Assembly: GCA_964649095.1 (NCBI GenBank)
Contig: CAZYPH010000043.1
Span: 1 to 16,063 of the forward strand
Length of the DNA stretch: 16,063 nt
Direction of reading: 5' to 3'
Source of the DNA: CAZYPH01 sp964649095
GTDB taxonomy: Bacteria > Bdellovibrionota > UBA1018 > UBA923
Of the stretch, positions 15,529-16,063 are shown piece by piece. The notes beneath the pieces were generated by a model. The model was not told the origin of the DNA and made no database searches. It worked only from the letters and a program-made list of their open reading frames with translations. The translations under genes were made by a program, and so were the position numbers. The first letter of the stretch is position 1, and each line of letters begins with the position of its first letter.

Positions 15529-15683
15529 CTGCAAATCCCGAAAAAATATTTGATGTTGAGGCAGCGACTCTCGAACTTTTGTTGAATCAATTGGTAATAG
15601 AGTTAGATGCTGATCTGTTACAGCAAGCTGAAGGTAAAATAATTCATGAAGCAAAAGAGAATAGCAGTAGTTCAGCTAGCTAG
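15525..15683 (+). CDS. Small unrecognised protein, 52 residues, overlapping both neighbours
   Basis: The ATG overlaps the stop of the TPR gene (ATGA, 15525-15528), and a purine-rich GAGGAGAGG sits about 10 bases upstream. Both argue for real, coupled translation. The peptide starts MTANPEKIFDVEAATLELLL, continues with a second Leu/Asp/Gln-rich helix, and ends in a Ser-rich tail. It would form one or two amphipathic helices, with no signal peptide and no membrane segment. It overlaps the next gene by 38 bases in another frame; the Ser-rich end comes from the overlap. No family was recognised. Possible roles are a small partner of the TPR protein or the glycosyltransferase, or a translational coupler. 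Confidence 0.6.
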   Translation: MTANPEKIFDVEAATLELLLNQLVIELDADLLQQAEGKIIHEAKENSSSSAS

Positions 15684-16063
15684 GCTAGGAGATGTTCTGC
15701 AGAGTTTTCCGGCGATTAGGGGACTACGTGAGAAGAATCCCGATGCCACAATTTCGTTGATTGTTCGACGTTCATTCTTAGATGCCGCAAAGCTATGTGT
15801 CGATGTCAACGAATTGATTGTCTTAGATGCCAGAGATATTGCTGAAAAGAAAAGTCTAGACGCGTTGAAAACATTTGTGGCCAATTGTGGGCGTTTTGAC
15901 GAGTTGTACAATTTGTCGTTTAGCGAAACCTCGTCGTACTTGTGCTCATTAATTCCAGCAACTCAAAAAGCGGGTTATGTGCGAGACGTGTCAGAGACGT
16001 CTAGTGACTTGATCGTGACAGACCGCTGGAGCCAGTATTTTTTATCCACAGTGCAGGGTTCTA
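15646..16063 (+). CDS. Glycosyltransferase family 9 (heptosyltransferase-like), N-terminal part
   Basis: Incomplete: 139 codons are visible and the frame is still open at the window edge. The opening RIAVVQLARLGDVLQSFPAI matches the GT9 N-terminus, where a 'GDvv...PAi' loop follows the first Rossmann strand. LREKNPDATISLIVRRSF and NELIVLD are the next strands of the GT-B fold. GT9 enzymes usually transfer heptose from ADP-heptose onto lipopolysaccharide core; several relatives modify flagellin or other proteins. ATG 15646 has AAGG (15631-15634) 11 bases upstream and overlaps the small upstream ORF by 38 bases, so it is probably translationally coupled. The flagellar neighbourhood makes a protein or flagellin acceptor plausible, but an LPS role cannot be excluded. 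Confidence 0.85.
   Translation, partial: MKQKRIAVVQLARLGDVLQSFPAIRGLREKNPDATISLIVRRSFLDAAKLCVDVNELIVLDARDIAEKKSLDALKTFVANCGRFDELYNLSFSETSSYLCSLIPATQKAGYVRDVSETSSDLIVTDRWSQYFLSTVQGS

Noticed and set aside
1..16063. CRISPR array, tRNA, rRNA, insertion sequence or prophage genes
   Set aside because: No regularly spaced repeats, no cloverleaf-like or rRNA-like segments, no transposase or phage-like proteins were seen on either strand.

Overview
This window comes from a Gram-negative, flagellated bacterium of moderate GC content. Two lipoproteins with clear lipoboxes, an LpoA-like outer-membrane activator of cell-wall synthases and a family 9 (heptosyltransferase-like) glycosyltransferase point to a diderm. 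The combination of a double-domain M16 peptidase, HemW, grpE/dnaK/dnaJ, an LpoA-like gene and a fliD-fliS cluster, with divergent FliD and TPR sequences, suggests a Bdellovibrio-like or deltaproteobacterial lineage. That placement is an inference from gene content and sequence style only.

Layout. (1) 1-924: a cyclophilin-type peptidyl-prolyl isomerase lipoprotein, preceded by an AT-rich palindrome and a leader hairpin and followed by a convergent intergenic stretch with an inverted repeat. (2) 925-4341, minus strand: a large M16 zinc peptidase with two fused M16 halves, then a TTG-started conserved-looking hypothetical protein. (3) 4372-5538, plus strand: hemW, divergent from the peptidase with only 30 bases between start codons. 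(4) 5545-9452: a chaperone block. grpE and dnaK follow a near-consensus housekeeping promoter, and a strong intrinsic terminator separates dnaK from dnaJ. (5) 9532-11541: an LpoA-like lipoprotein (helical repeats plus a type I periplasmic-binding fold). (6) 11632-16063: a tightly packed flagellar set: fliD, fliS, a small helical protein in the position of a FliT-type chaperone, an 8-repeat TPR protein, a 52-residue unrecognised ORF, and the start of a GT9 glycosyltransferase that runs off the window.

Functionally, the chaperone block refolds cytosolic proteins (GrpE exchanges nucleotide on DnaK; DnaJ delivers clients and stimulates ATPase). The secreted cyclophilin and the LpoA-like protein act in the envelope. 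FliD caps the growing filament and FliS chaperones flagellin. The TPR and GT9 genes downstream make a flagellar glycosylation role worth testing, but nothing in the sequence proves it.

Most of the window is ordinary chromosomal housekeeping. I see no tRNA, rRNA, CRISPR array, insertion sequence or phage gene. No stretch longer than about 175 bases lacks a gene. The least explained parts are the 52-residue ORF at 15525-15683, the hypothetical at 925-1608, the N-terminal 210 residues of the TPR protein, and the dnaK-dnaJ intergenic region with its terminator and possible leader peptide.
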